A stretch of DNA of 64,000 nt from Takifugu bimaculatus (taxonomy: Eukaryota > Chordata > Actinopteri > Tetraodontiformes > Tetraodontidae), in the NCBI GenBank assembly GCA_004026145.2, contig CP034975.1:7790686-7854685 (forward strand). Direction: 5' to 3'. The translations under genes were made by a program, and so were the position numbers. Of this stretch, positions 13,059-25,524 are shown piece by piece (the first letter of the stretch is position 1; the number at the start of each line of letters is the position of its first letter). The notes under the pieces are model-generated. The model ran no database searches. It was not told where the DNA came from and was given only the letters and a program-made list of their open reading frames with translations.

Positions 13059-13735
13059 TCATCTACATGGTCTCACACACAAGCTCTGGTCAGTTATGGA
13101 AGAGCACGTTCGCATTAGGAGCTTTCAGCTGGGATCTATTCAGTAAATGCCAGCTGGGAGGAGGTGGGGGGGTGTGGGGGGGGTGCGGGTGCTCATCCAA
13201 ATATCAGCTGGTTCAATGGCGGCAACACAATGGACGCCACACGGAGGAGCGGCGCTGCTCCGGCTGACGCTCAGATTAGAAAACCTTTGTGCTGGATAAT
13301 TCCTCCTGCGCTGCAGAGAGAAGCAGAGCAGCCAGGTGGAACTCAGAGAGGAACATCTGCTTTTGTCCAACAGAATCTGCTGAATCCAGAACATCCTGTT
13401 TACCTGAGTTCACTTTCCAGCAGCGGAATCAAAGCATCAAAGCATGAGCGACGCATGAAACAGACACCTCTCAATACCGATTTCTCCTGATTCACAACGT
13501 TTTTAACCAACCATCTCTAACCCGACCCTTCAACCACACCTTTGAAGTTTGGAGGATGAAATGTCCCCACTTTGATAGTGAAACACAGGAATAAATAATC
13601 CACCACAATGGAAACACACCTATTTATTTAACACGTGTTTTCAGCTCAGAGTGCCAACAAACATGTTTACACACACAAGCTGCAAGTCTCATTGACGTGT
13701 GCTAATGCCCGATACAACCATGCTCACCATCAGGG

Positions 13736-13770
13736 CACACACACACCCACACACACACACACACACACAC
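13736..13770 (+). repeat. (CA)n microsatellite
   Basis: CA units with a single CC interruption. Confidence 0.9.
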
Positions 13771-13893
13771 TCTTGTGTTTGATTGGCTCAAGTATGATTC
13801 GAGCTGGTCTCCACAGAGAAGCTGCTAATTAAAGAAAAGGTCAGATGCCTTAAGATGTCTGATTGACAAGACAAGGAGTGTGCTAACAACCTG

Positions 13894-13921
13894 CCACACA
13901 CACACACACACACACACACAA
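13894..13921 (+). repeat. (CA)n microsatellite
   Basis: About 14 CA units, 125 bases from the preceding CA tract. Confidence 0.9.
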
Positions 13922-16900
13922 ACATAGACATAGCGCATTACCCAGCTCCTTACCCTAACCATCATAACTAACCCCTAATGCCCTTTAAACATTTCGATTT
14001 CAGCAACTACTGTCTAATACACGTGTCCATCACACACATCAACACGAAATCTGACAATAATTTTCTGTGTTTTTAAAAGTTCAGGTTGGATCATTTTTAT
14101 AATAACGGAATGGGGCGGTTCTGACTGACTGTCGCTGTCTGAAATAAGCCTCTCGTTGACCAATGAGACGCCGTTATGTTGCCCTGTCACTGACACCACG
14201 AGAGTGCGGATCTTTCGACTATTAGGACGCGCTGTCAGTGTTGCTAAGATACGATGCAATAGCAACAGGAGCTTTAGCTACGTATTTATTCACATGGACT
14301 AGCATTCAAGGCTACGACTACTTCCTGTTCTATTGGTTAGCTAGAAGATGCCACACCGCGAGAGCATCATCCTAAACTCAGGTTACCATCTCAGGTTACC
14401 TTTTGGTCGCAAGACGTTGACAACAGCTGTCAAACAGCTGTCAAACAGTCCTCGGAGGTTATGAAGACACACGCTCACACACACTCGTGCGTTCGCTCGC
14501 CCAGGCTGGTGTCCACAGGAAGTGTGCAGGTTGAGGCCAGGGGCTGGCAGGGCAGATTAGCTGGCCGGCGGCGGCGCTAACAAGGCTAAGCTCATGTTTA
14601 ATGGAGGAGCAGTGTAATTGACCCAGTTCCACGCTGGCTCAGATCATCACATCTCATTAAATATTTGATCGTCGCATTATTAGCTTCCTGCTGCCTGATG
14701 AGCTAATGAGCGCAGATCAGCGTTCACGCTTTTAACCCTCGTCATCGTCACCTCAGTCCGACCTGTTTGGGAAGCGTCCCTCTTTGTCCCCGCAGAGATA
14801 GTCCCCATATAACGACCGACAAGCAGCAATTAGATCAATCGGTGGCCTCCTTATTAGCATACATCTGAATTAAAAAATACAAACCGGCTCCTTCACTGTG
14901 GATGAAAATCGGCGCTCCGCTCCCGGATTCGCTCGCCACTGCCTCTCGTATTGATCGGCGCCAGCTTTATTTCCCAGATGGGGGAGGTGACCTCCGGTGT
15001 GACCGCCAGCAGGGAAAAAACAGCCATCCATCCCATTTCATCTGTCCGTCAGGACTTTCACCTGGATCACTCCTGACCTTTGACCTCACCCCCACTGACT
15101 GAGAGAAAACTGCATCTCAGTGTGTTTGTTCTCGTACATTTTGACTGCCAAAATCCGCATTCTACCAGCAAAGCGGGGACATTTTGACCGGCTGGTGGCG
15201 TTCTTGCCGCTGTTTTCTGGCCCCAGACGGCGGGTGACGGCGGTGACATCACGGCGAGGCAGCGGGGTGTTTCGCCGCGGGGACAGCCTCGCGTGCTCGA
15301 GCCATCCGAAGCGGCGGCGGGAAACATTTGTTGCTGCCGTTAACTCGCAGCAGCACCGCGGAATGTGTCATGGCTGATTAGCTGGCGAGCTAACTGCATC
15401 ACCTGGGAAACCAACAGCTGCTCCAACAGCCAGTTAGCATGGCTCCAGATGCCGAATCGTCGTCCACAGAGTAGATGAAAAGATTTAGCTGCAGTCAGGC
15501 TGCTGTGTTGCTGTTTCTTTCCTGCCTGGCTCACATCATGTTTCATCAACTTCTGACTGCAGTCATTTGTTTTTCGCTCCTGCTGCTGTTGTCGCTCTTC
15601 CTCCTCCTTCTCCTCTTCCTCCCAGATTCGCATCTAACTTTTTCGGATTCTGAATCAATGTTGAGCTGCTGTATTTTCACTGCTGCCGTCCTATTTGCGG
15701 AATTACCTCGGGGTTAATCCCGATTGGACGGATCACCGCACACCGAAATGACGCCGCTTCAGGGTTTTAGTTGTTCTGAAGGCGTGTTTGACGGTCAGAT
15801 GCGGTTGTTATCAGTAACAACTGACCTTCATCACCTGCCTCAAACAGGATTTATGACAAATTCCTGTTCTTGGTCCCTGCTGAGAACGTTTGCTAGCGTT
15901 AAGTTCATCGCCTGTTAACCTTTGAGAAACCAGCCTGAACGTTAAATATTGATTTCCAACCAGCACTGACGCCAAACAGCCAAAATGGCGTCTTCAGCAC
16001 CTTCCTCCACACGTGTTTACACACACACACATGTTGCCACCTGCAGTCATGTTTAAAACATGCTAGTGGGAAGCTATATGCTAGCATATGACGGGAGCTA
16101 AAATGTCCAACACACCTCATGTCTGATTTATGTCTGACAGTAGCCGAACATCGCCGCTAACAGCTTAAATGCTATCCTCTCGCTGGCGCCAACAACCTGC
16201 ATCTCCGCCATACGTCCATATGTGCAGGTCGTGTATCGCTGAGGCGCCGCAGGGTGTGATGGGCTGCGACGCACCCCGCGGCGAAGAGAGTGTGAAAATA
16301 ATGCATGTGGAAATTCATCCTGTCATTTGCCAGCAGGGGGCGTGTCTTCGCCTGAGGCTGAATCCATAAAAAATATATGAGAGAGGAAGAAAAGGAACGA
16401 GGCGAGAGGGTGGGCGAGCAACAGAGACAGGGGAAGGGGGGGCAGAACCTTTTACAAACTACTGAAAAAGAGGGAAAAAAATGGAAAAGCAAGTTTGCTT
16501 CAGGAGGAAATGAGATGGAGGAGTGACAATAAAGAGGCACCTGAAGGAGCGACGGTGAAAACAGGAAGTAGCTGTGTGGAAACCCGGAAGTGAGCGTACA
16601 CAAACAGGAAGTAAGAATGCATCTGGTGTACTGGTGTACAGCAGACTAAATATAGAACCTAGCTAAAATCTCTCTTCTAATAACGGCGCCTTAATGATGT
16701 GACCTTACCGAACCCCATGGGTCCTGGTCTGCCTGACGTCCCTCAACAACAGCTGTTCATGAAACCAAGTCCCTAACAACAGCTGTCCAGCTTTATCATG
16801 TTCTCAACTCCCGCAAAGTCAGTCAGAGCTGAAGAAGCCTCTCGGAAGAGAAGGAACAGCTCACGGTTACTTTCAAGAGCCCAACTGACTCTCCCACAGA

Positions 16901-17187
16901 CTTAATGGACCCATTCGTATAGTTTAGGCAGGCAGCCTCTTTAATTGGATGTTTCTGACTGATGAAGGAATATTAAACTCTATTAGACCACGCAGGATTG
17001 AAGAGGTGGCATCTGGCGTCGTGGCAACGCTCTTTATTGTGTTTACACTTCAAGCTCTTGGATGCTGTTCTTCCATTGATCACATGATCATTAAGACGCT
17101 GTAAATCGGTCCTCTGTTGCAGTGCTGCGATCCTTCCAGCCAGATGTGACACTCTGGCAGGAAAATCATGTGTGTGTCCAGGCTAGA

Positions 17188-17189
<2 letters not shown>

Positions 17190-17221
<32 letters not shown>
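17190..17221 (+). repeat. (CA)n microsatellite
   Basis: About 16 uninterrupted CA units. Confidence 0.9.
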
Positions 17222-17223
<2 letters not shown>

Positions 17224-18830
17224 AATGATAAATGATTGTTGCTTTTGTCCCTAACCCTAATACTGGTTGATTCACCCTCTCATATGTAAAGATGTCTGAT
17301 CAGTTCAAAGATCACATGACCCGCAACAAGCCAATCAGGACGTCTGCCTCTGAGTGACATGGCTGAAAAGATAAACGAGTGAGCTTTTGTTCGTTTTAAT
17401 GTCGGAGCTCCGTAAAACTCATTACGCAGCTCGGAGACACAGCTGAGCCTGTTTAACGTTTGTAATTTGTAAAAACCAAAACCAATTAAGTCCACAGAAA
17501 CAAATATCGTCTATTGATCCAATTAAAATGTCATCTCATCGTCCCAAAGGGGATTGGGGCGAAATCAAATTAGCCTAGCCTGCTAACACACTTAGCCTAA
17601 TGCACACACACACACGCATATCCGTCACGTGAACATGTCTTCAGAGCATGTGTATGTTTAATCAACTTAAATCTGATCAAACATTCCTTCATCAGATTAA
17701 AGTTGTGTCATTCAAGGGGGCATGGCTAATGTAATTATCGCTGCAACTGTTTAGTTAAGTCACTTCTGAAATATCCCCCCATCTGAACCACAGACATATA
17801 TATTTTGTCCATGGATATTTATTAATTAATTCCAAATGGTCTTTCCGTTTCGTTTCATAGCTTTTCCGATGGTTGTGCTGCTTCCAGACGTGATTTTCAT
17901 ATTAAAGCATTCAACCAATCACATTTCTGCCATCATTTGTTGCCAGGCAGATTACGATTTGGCATCCCCAGGGCCCTCCAGCAGGCGTACGGTGACGTCA
18001 ACGTGTTTAGACCTGTTGAGGACCCGTTGGATGGTCAGAGAGTGAACCAGCTAAAGCTAGCAAACTGCATCTGTAGTGAGCTGCGCTAATTGGAATATTG
18101 GTTTGGTTTTTGGTATCTATTTTGTCACCCCACAATGGCTGAAGGAGGAGACTAAATCGATTGGGTGGTACATTTAGTGTCAAGGCCATTTTCAAGATGG
18201 ACTTTTCAAGAAAAGATGGACTTTGTTCAGAAAGATTGGACCCAGAAGCTATATAGCCTAGCTAGTCTAGCTGGAAGGTGACGTCAGGGCCTGGTTCTCC
18301 TATCTTCCATGTGAAGATCTTCTTGCTATTTTAGCAATTTGGTGTTTTAACAGCAGATAAAAAATGCACCTCAGAGTGTAATAAAGTTTTAATCCGAATA
18401 ATCCACCACTAGGGATGAATAATAGATTTGCATCTTCTCGCTCTCAAACTGAAAGCTGGGATGTAGAACGTCTGTGCGTCCTCTCAAAGTTAGACTTCAG
18501 GTGAAGTTCCTCCTGATAACTCAGCCTGATCTCATCCTGCTGCGTCTGTCCTCCGCATCAACTCCTTTAATTCAGCTCATCACTTCAATATTCCCTCCAC
18601 CTCAGAGCTGCTCATCTCTTATTGCTCCTCCCACTGCTGGCGGCTCGTCCCCGGGACGCTGCCGCAAATGTCCTCCGAGGAACTGGAGCGTGTGTGGAAC
18701 TCTGGAAATGAGTTCTGGCTAAATGGTTGAAATGAAAAGTAAAAGTTTACTTTCAGGTTGTCGTGCCTCTGAGGGCAGGAAGCTTTTTGTGTAAAGTTTT
18801 CACACGTCGGCAGCGGCGTCTTCTGTTGGA

Positions 18831-18831
18831 G

Positions 18832-18873
<42 letters not shown>

Positions 18874-18877
18874 TGTC
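18831..18877 (+). repeat. (GT)n microsatellite
   Basis: GT units with GC and AT interruptions. Confidence 0.9.
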
Positions 18878-21800
18878 CCAACCCCCAGCAGACAGGACAG
18901 GAGGAGTGATGAGGCACTTTTATCCCCCAACAATGAAGCGACATTTCCCATTTCATTGCAAACAAAGTCTCATTCCCTCAAAGATCTGATTAGAAATAAG
19001 CCACAAATAATAGCAAAGGGGCGGGGCCTGTGCATCGGGGGCTCCTCGATGTTCTCCTCAATGTTCTCCTCAGTTTTAATCCTCATGTTTGAAGTGAAAA
19101 ACCCTCAATGACCATTGTAAGATCCCATCATGTCTAAAGCCAAGCTAGGTTTCAGCTTTACGTAATCTCTTGTGGCTTTACTCCGCTCGACAGACAATAA
19201 TTTCTTTTTTAATCTAATACTTTTATTAAATTCAGCGGAGGAGATTTGATGGAGGTCTGGAATTAGTGATTAAAAACTTTCAACTAGTTCCCATTAGCAT
19301 GGTGCTAAAGATCTGGGTCATTTCATACTCAAAGAGTGGAACATTTTAACGTTCATGCACCACTGGATTCGCATTAGCCCGAAATAGATGTCAGTAGCTC
19401 TGGCGTCGTCCATTTTGGGCCCCTGATTGAGAGCGATAGTTTGGGAGACAATTACAGGAGACAGCTGGAACACTTGGAACGCTCCGCGGTATGACGATAA
19501 GAGATGGTAGAACAAGTCTTCACTCAGTTCCTTGGCTAATGTGCGACGCCTCTATCTGTCTTCAGCCGCTTTTGCCTTTGGTTACATCAGAGTTAGCGAT
19601 AGCAGCATCTGATCTAAACTGATGGATCGGGATTAGGTTAGCTTCTCGCTCAGGAGCTGATTTAACGGAGTGAGTTATGGAGGCGGGTCACCGAGTTAGA
19701 AATCAAAAGAACTTTGTGTCCTAAATTCCATCCAAGGGCTGAAATAGCTGAGAAACACCTGCTAGTTCCAGATTAAACAGCCAGGACTGGATCCTTGTCA
19801 GGGGAGGGATAAACAAACTTTTATATGAGTTCCGGAGTTAAATTTAATCAACAAAACAGCTATTTCGCAATACCCACAGCATATGTCATCCGAAAATACG
19901 AGAGACCTGCAGCCATGTGTGAGAAACACCAGGCAGAATGGAAAAGGATAAAAGGATCAAAATGAAGGGACGGAAAAGTTCGAAGTTCCAGTTTACTCTC
20001 CATATGTTGGGCTGGACTCGGCAGAGGCGGGCTGGTTTCGACGGCTACACTCCCACATGTTGCTCCTCTGGGTTGCTCTGGAGGTTGATGTTGAGCACAG
20101 AAGGTCAGTAATGTTGGAGGTGGTCGAGGGGAGATGGTTATTTGGTGCGTGGTCGGAAGGGTTACCTCCTTGGGAGAAACTCTAGCAAACGGCCCTTTAT
20201 AGGAATGTTTTCGGGGGCCTCACCAAGTCCCTTCTCCAGGGTCGGTTCTTAGGTCGACCCAGGCTTTGTTAAACCCAGACGAGGATGTGATGCCGAACCC
20301 AGCGGAATAGGAGCTATTAGCCTAGCAGACGTCAGTCGCCCTCTCGATCACCAGGCAAAACTCCGTGATTAAAGCTGTAGGTAGTCACGTTCTCTTAGAA
20401 TATTCCCTGTCTTCCACGTGTCTTCCCTTCCTCCCGATTTCTTTGGTATTACGTTTGCATCTCCCTGGGCGACGAGGCACGATGATTACCGGTGATCAGA
20501 ACTCGCGAGGTCGCGTAGGGGTCCGACCTCGCAGCGTGACCACTGGGAGACCCACGTGAGAGTTACGGTTCCTGTAACGTTCCCGACCCAATATTTACCA
20601 GGAATCCAGCTGTGGAAGCGCGCCTATGGTCTCCGACATTAACCGCTTTGACCTGTCCGTCGTTTATGGCCGTCTCCATGGTAACAAACCCCATTTCAAC
20701 GATTTCAGTAGTGGCCGTTGTAGCCGCGAATTCCCAGGAGAAAACCGCAGCGAGGAAAAACAAACACGTTCGAACCTGTCGATCTCCTCCGTCGCCAGGC
20801 TGGTCTGTGGGAATATTCCGCCGAATCTCCGACCAAACGTGTGGAGACAACATCACACCATTAGCGTCCTGGTGGGAACGTTTCACCTCCGCCTCCGTCT
20901 TTTATGCGTCCACGGAGGCCAGAAGCACCATCAGAGCCATTTCACACCTCTGCCTCTCTCGGCTTCGCTGTCGCCGTGGCGATGTTGGCAGAGGCTCCTA
21001 CGAGAGGTGGGAAGCAGGAACGGTCGATGATGCAGAACGCGACGAGGCTTCTCGGAGGAGTCGCGTGGAACTGGATGCTGATCCAGGAACACTTTTATCG
21101 TCATCAGAATTCCCAGAATTCTAAATGTGAACAAGTCTTCACCGCCGGCCCACGGGCCTTGATCATTGGGTCGGATCAGTGATTGGTCCTGGCAGTCCGG
21201 CCCGGGCGGAGCATCGTACTCCTGAAAGACTTGCATCACCTCCTCCAACTGTCACTTTCACTCCTTCTTTCTTCCCTTGTTCTTTCCTCCCACATGATTC
21301 CCCCCCCCCCTTTTCCCGGTTCATTTCGTTTCCTCTCTCTTATCCTAACGGCGTCCCTTCCGTCTCTTAGACTCATCTGTTGTGTCCCACTTGTCCTTCG
21401 TCCCCTCTCCTCTTGGTCTCATTTCCTGTTTCGTCCTTCGAATTGGACCCTGTAACGTTTCAGATTCCATTTTCCGCCCCTGCACTCGTTTTCCTTCAGT
21501 ACTTCACCCATCATTTCCATGAAAATCAGGACGGAAGGAGTCCGGAAGTGGGGAGTGGGCGGATGAAGAGCAGGGGGAGAAATGATGAGGGGGACGACTT
21601 TCCCGAGCAAACCATCAGTTTGTGAGCATTAATATTCAGTCATCACGAGAAGGGGAAGAAGAAAAGGGAATCTGATTGGTCGGCGCCGGATGTTTGTTGG
21701 TGCTCAAGCATTTTCTTCAAAGGGAACCATTATCGTAACTGTAGATTAGCACGGCAGCTAACGGCTCTTATCAAGTCGTTTCCCCGGCAACGCGTGTGCG

Positions 21801-22064
21801 TTACTGACGTTGGCAGCAACTGGACGGGCTAACGGTGCCGACGCCGGGATCCGTTTATGATGTCCATATTCCTCTAGTATTTGCTGGCGGACGTCTGAAG
21901 ACAGTATTTTATTGGTGGATTCGGTGATCATGGGGTGGGCGGAGCTAAACACCTCCAGAGATTACGTGTCTGAGGAATCTGGAGAAGATCCCTGAAGACG
22001 TGCACATCTGATCTGTAGCTCCGGTAGAGAACAAGGAGTGGGAGACGTTCCTTTTCTCCTTCTG

Positions 22065-22066
<2 letters not shown>

Positions 22067-22126
<60 letters not shown>
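22067..22126 (+). repeat. (GT)n microsatellite
   Basis: About 30 uninterrupted GT units. Confidence 0.95.
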
Positions 22127-22127
<1 letters not shown>

Positions 22128-22575
22128 GAGTTTACTGCTATGATATTACACCAACAATAAACTAATAAAGTTAAAGATGAGACCCTGGAGACAGGGAATT
22201 ATCAGATGATGGACAGAGAGGAAATGAGAGCAGCAGCAGACGAGTGAACTGAGCTGCTGCTGAGGGGCGAGCGAGGCAGCCACACAGGGAGAGAGGAGAG
22301 TCGTGGTTCTGTTCCTGCGGTGAAAGCTGGTCAGTGAGGACCAGGACAGGTTCTGAGGGACCATCTCAACAGCTTCTCATTCTTCTGTAGCAGAGGCCTT
22401 TGAGCAGGAACCTTTAGGTCGGACCCCGTGTGGAACCTGGAGGCACACGTTTGATAACTGGGAGAACCTTTGTTCTGAAAGTTCCACCCAGGAGTTTTAC
22501 TGTCAAGCAGGTTCTGAGACCGCTCACTGGTGGGTCCTGGCTGGGCCTTGTCCACCAGTGGTCGGTATGTGGACC

Positions 22576-22587
22576 ACAGACGTGTGT

Positions 22588-22619
<32 letters not shown>
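22576..22619 (+). repeat. (GT)n microsatellite
   Basis: GT tract interrupted by GCGCAC near its 5' end. Confidence 0.85.
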
Positions 22620-23502
22620 TGCTTTGAAATGTGCCACCTTCCTGAGCGCTGTTGTTCCATGGGAACAGTTCCCTGATGGCCTCTTTCAGCAGGATAACAC
22701 ACAAACACTGTTTTCCCCTCCATCTCTTTCCCTCTCTCTCTCCTCTCTACCCCCCCCCCCCCCCCATTGCTTTTGTCAACACTGTCTGATTATAAGTTAC
22801 CTACACAGGTGAATCTCCTCTCAGTGGTGCGTCTTTACCTCACAGCTTCTCTCTCTCTCTCTCTCACCAATTTGCACAAACGCACCTGCGGTGCTAATGT
22901 CCTGCTAATGAAGGAAAATTAGCATCACTGCTTCCTTTGTTGCCGAGTAGCATCACGTTAACACTGTTGTAGTGTCTCCCCTGACTGAGCTGTAATGCTA
23001 GCTAGCTGAGTTAACGTAAACGCCAGTTCTACCCACCACATGACCGCTGAAAGCGTGACGTGCGCTCATTTTGGCCATTCTGTGGTCGAACCGAAAGATT
23101 TGAACAAAATAAAATACAATGAACACCTGCTGGAACATTTGAGGGTAACTCTGCATGCTAGCTAGCTCCCAGAAGAGGCAAAGCCGTTTTATTGACATCA
23201 ACCTGCTGGAACAGAAGATGCAGCTCATGTTGCCACTGTGTAGCTAATCGAGCTAAACTGAATTTACCCTTTACCACCGTGCACTGATTGTTATTAGCAC
23301 GGAGAGCCAATAGAAACAGGGTTTACTGGTTTATGAGGTTTATTAAATAATCATCTGTCCACAGTAAGGAATCCATAAATAATTTAGAATAAATCATTAT
23401 TGTTCTGCATCCTGCTAATGAGCAGCAGTGCTAGCTTAGCTATTAAATAGCAGCATAGTTTTTCAAATATAGTAGTAGTTCTTTCAGTGTTATTTAAACC
23501 AA

Positions 23503-23520
23503 ACACACACGCACACACAC

Positions 23521-23558
<38 letters not shown>

Positions 23559-23573
23559 ACACACGTGCAATAA
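23503..23573 (+). repeat. (CA)n microsatellite
   Basis: Long CA tract with several CGCA and TCA interruptions. Confidence 0.9.
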
Positions 23574-25239
23574 GAGTGAAACCTGGAGGTCATCGGCCAT
23601 GATGGAGCGTGGCTCCGCGGCGATATTAGCCTCACAGGTCGTTCATTTGATTCCCTCATTAACAAAGACATCACTGAGCAGGGACTCAGCGGTCGGGGGT
23701 GGGGGGCTGGCACTGGAGTGTGCTGTTGCAGGGTGTTCTGGGTAATGGGCCTCCAGACCCATAGAGATGGAGAGTTTAATTAAGCATGAGAGAATGTAAG
23801 AGGCTGTCGGCTGGAGGTAAAAAATGAGCAGTGGGGTCGCATGCGTTCACGGTGAAGGGGGGGACCAGCCGGTGTTTGACGTTTGGACTGGGATGAATGA
23901 TTAGAGGGGGGAAGTTTGAGTGCTGATAAAGAGGTTAGCGTCAATGTGGAGGAAAGTGGCGAGTAAAACTAGCTAACTAACAAACTTAAACCCCTCCACC
24001 AATCAGAAGAGGTCCTGAAGACGCTCACCTGAGTTGTGTTCACTTAGCATCTGCTAACAGTAAATAAAAGAACTAAGTTTTTGAAAGAAAACAGATTGAC
24101 TTAGCAACTCTTAGTTCTTAGCTGAGGTTGAGTGTAGAAAATCCTGTAAACAATCCACCTGATGTTCTTCTGTGGACAGAACTTAGAGGCTGGAGTATAA
24201 CTTTTCATAAGGAAAAACACAAAACTCTTAGAAATATTTGAGATTATTCTTGCAACTCAATAATCCGAGTCGTCCAATAACGTTTCACCTGCTAACCCCT
24301 CTGGTCTGGTCTCGGTTTCCCCCGCTGGTCGATTATCTGTGCGATTATCCCCGCCACGCATGAACCACCCCCCCCCTCCCCCGCCTCCATGTTGACCGCC
24401 GTCTGAGGTGTGATTATTGGCGGCAGAGGAGTAAAGCGCATCTTTACGCCACGTTGGACACCAGGGTCACTGTCAACCCACTCCACCTCCAGATTAGACG
24501 CATTTTAACCCGGAAAAGAATCCCCGCCGTGACCTTTGACGCGACCTGACATTTGAATTTACCGTGCGGGTCGTGTGCGCCGGCTCCGCGTGTCACCTGC
24601 TGCTCAGGTGCGTTTGTCCGCGTGTGTGTGACCGGCTTGTATATGAGAGGGGACAGACAGGGGACAGCCGGCGTCTGCCGGGAGTCACCGCCAGCATCAT
24701 TAGCATGCGGAGGGAATAAACAGTGAGCAGGCCTCATTTAGCACAGAGCAAACGGTGAGTCACGTCTCAGCCCACAACGTTTCCAGCATCCACTGATGGA
24801 CCCGTTCCCCTCGACACCATTAGGAACATTCCACAGGATTAAAGAACATAATTGGTCCGGGGTGGCTTCAGCTCTGGGCCAATGCTAACGCTTCCAGGCT
24901 CATTAAACATAGGAACACAGGAGGATTTACACGTTCTATTCCTCTTCTTTTCTGCTGGGTGATGTAATAATGATTGTGTTTATTCTTAATGTGTATTTGT
25001 TTAGAAGGTCCATGAATTACTTTTTGTGGTGCAGCAGATATTTACCTAATTCGGGCCTTTTCCTGCAGTACCACACGTTGCCTGAGATGGCGCAAGTGTG
25101 CAGGTGCTATTTTTGGCGTTTTGGACTGATCACCTGTCCAGGTGTAATGCCGCCTGGTGCTCACAGAAGCCAGCTAATGCTAAAGCCTGTGTTAGCGGTC
25201 ACTGTCACTCATGACATCATCTCTGTCCCCCCCCCCCAG

Positions 25240-25524
25240 CCTGCGAGTTGATGAACCAGGGCATCTTAGCCTTGGTCACCTCAACGGGCTGCGCCTCCGC
25301 CAGCGCCCTGCAGTCCCTGACCGACGCCATGCACATCCCCCACCTGTACATCCAGAGGAACGGCGACGGCTCGCCCCGCACCGCCTGCCGCCTCAACCCC
25401 GGCCCCGGCGGGCAGCGCTACACGCTCGCCGCCCGGCCGCCGGTTCGCCTCAACGATGTCATGCTGACGCTGGTGGAGGAGCTGGGCTGGCAGAAGTTCA
25501 TCATCTTCTACGACATTGAGTACG
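25240..25524 (+). CDS. grid1: grid1 visible exon 1: amino-terminal domain
   Basis: The acceptor is a long C-run plus CAG and the donor is GTAGGT. Two bases complete an Ala codon, then C-E-L-M-N-Q-G and S-T-G-C-A-S-A open the first lobe of the LIVBP-like amino-terminal domain, and F-I-I-F-Y-D-I-E-Y closes the exon. The last base joins the next exon to give Asp. GC is very high, well above the flanking intron. The preceding exon is not in the window. Confidence 0.95.

Larger units (their letters stand above)
1..25239 (+). other. grid1: upstream intron of grid1 (partial, probably intron 2)
   Basis: No exon with acceptor, open frame and donor could be recognised here. The first recognisable coding sequence downstream begins in the middle of the receptor amino-terminal domain, so at least two exons lie further left and this stretch is intronic by inference. 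It holds many (CA)n/(GT)n tracts, a 14-bp minisatellite, a nested LINE/SINE remnant at 1.5-1.9 kb and a CpG-rich patch near 20.5-21.2 kb, all listed separately. Apart from those I see no gene. A small independent gene or non-coding RNA cannot be excluded. Confidence 0.7.

Noticed and set aside
17240..17275. CCCTAACCCTAA telomere-like repeat
   Set aside because: Only two units, within ordinary intron sequence.
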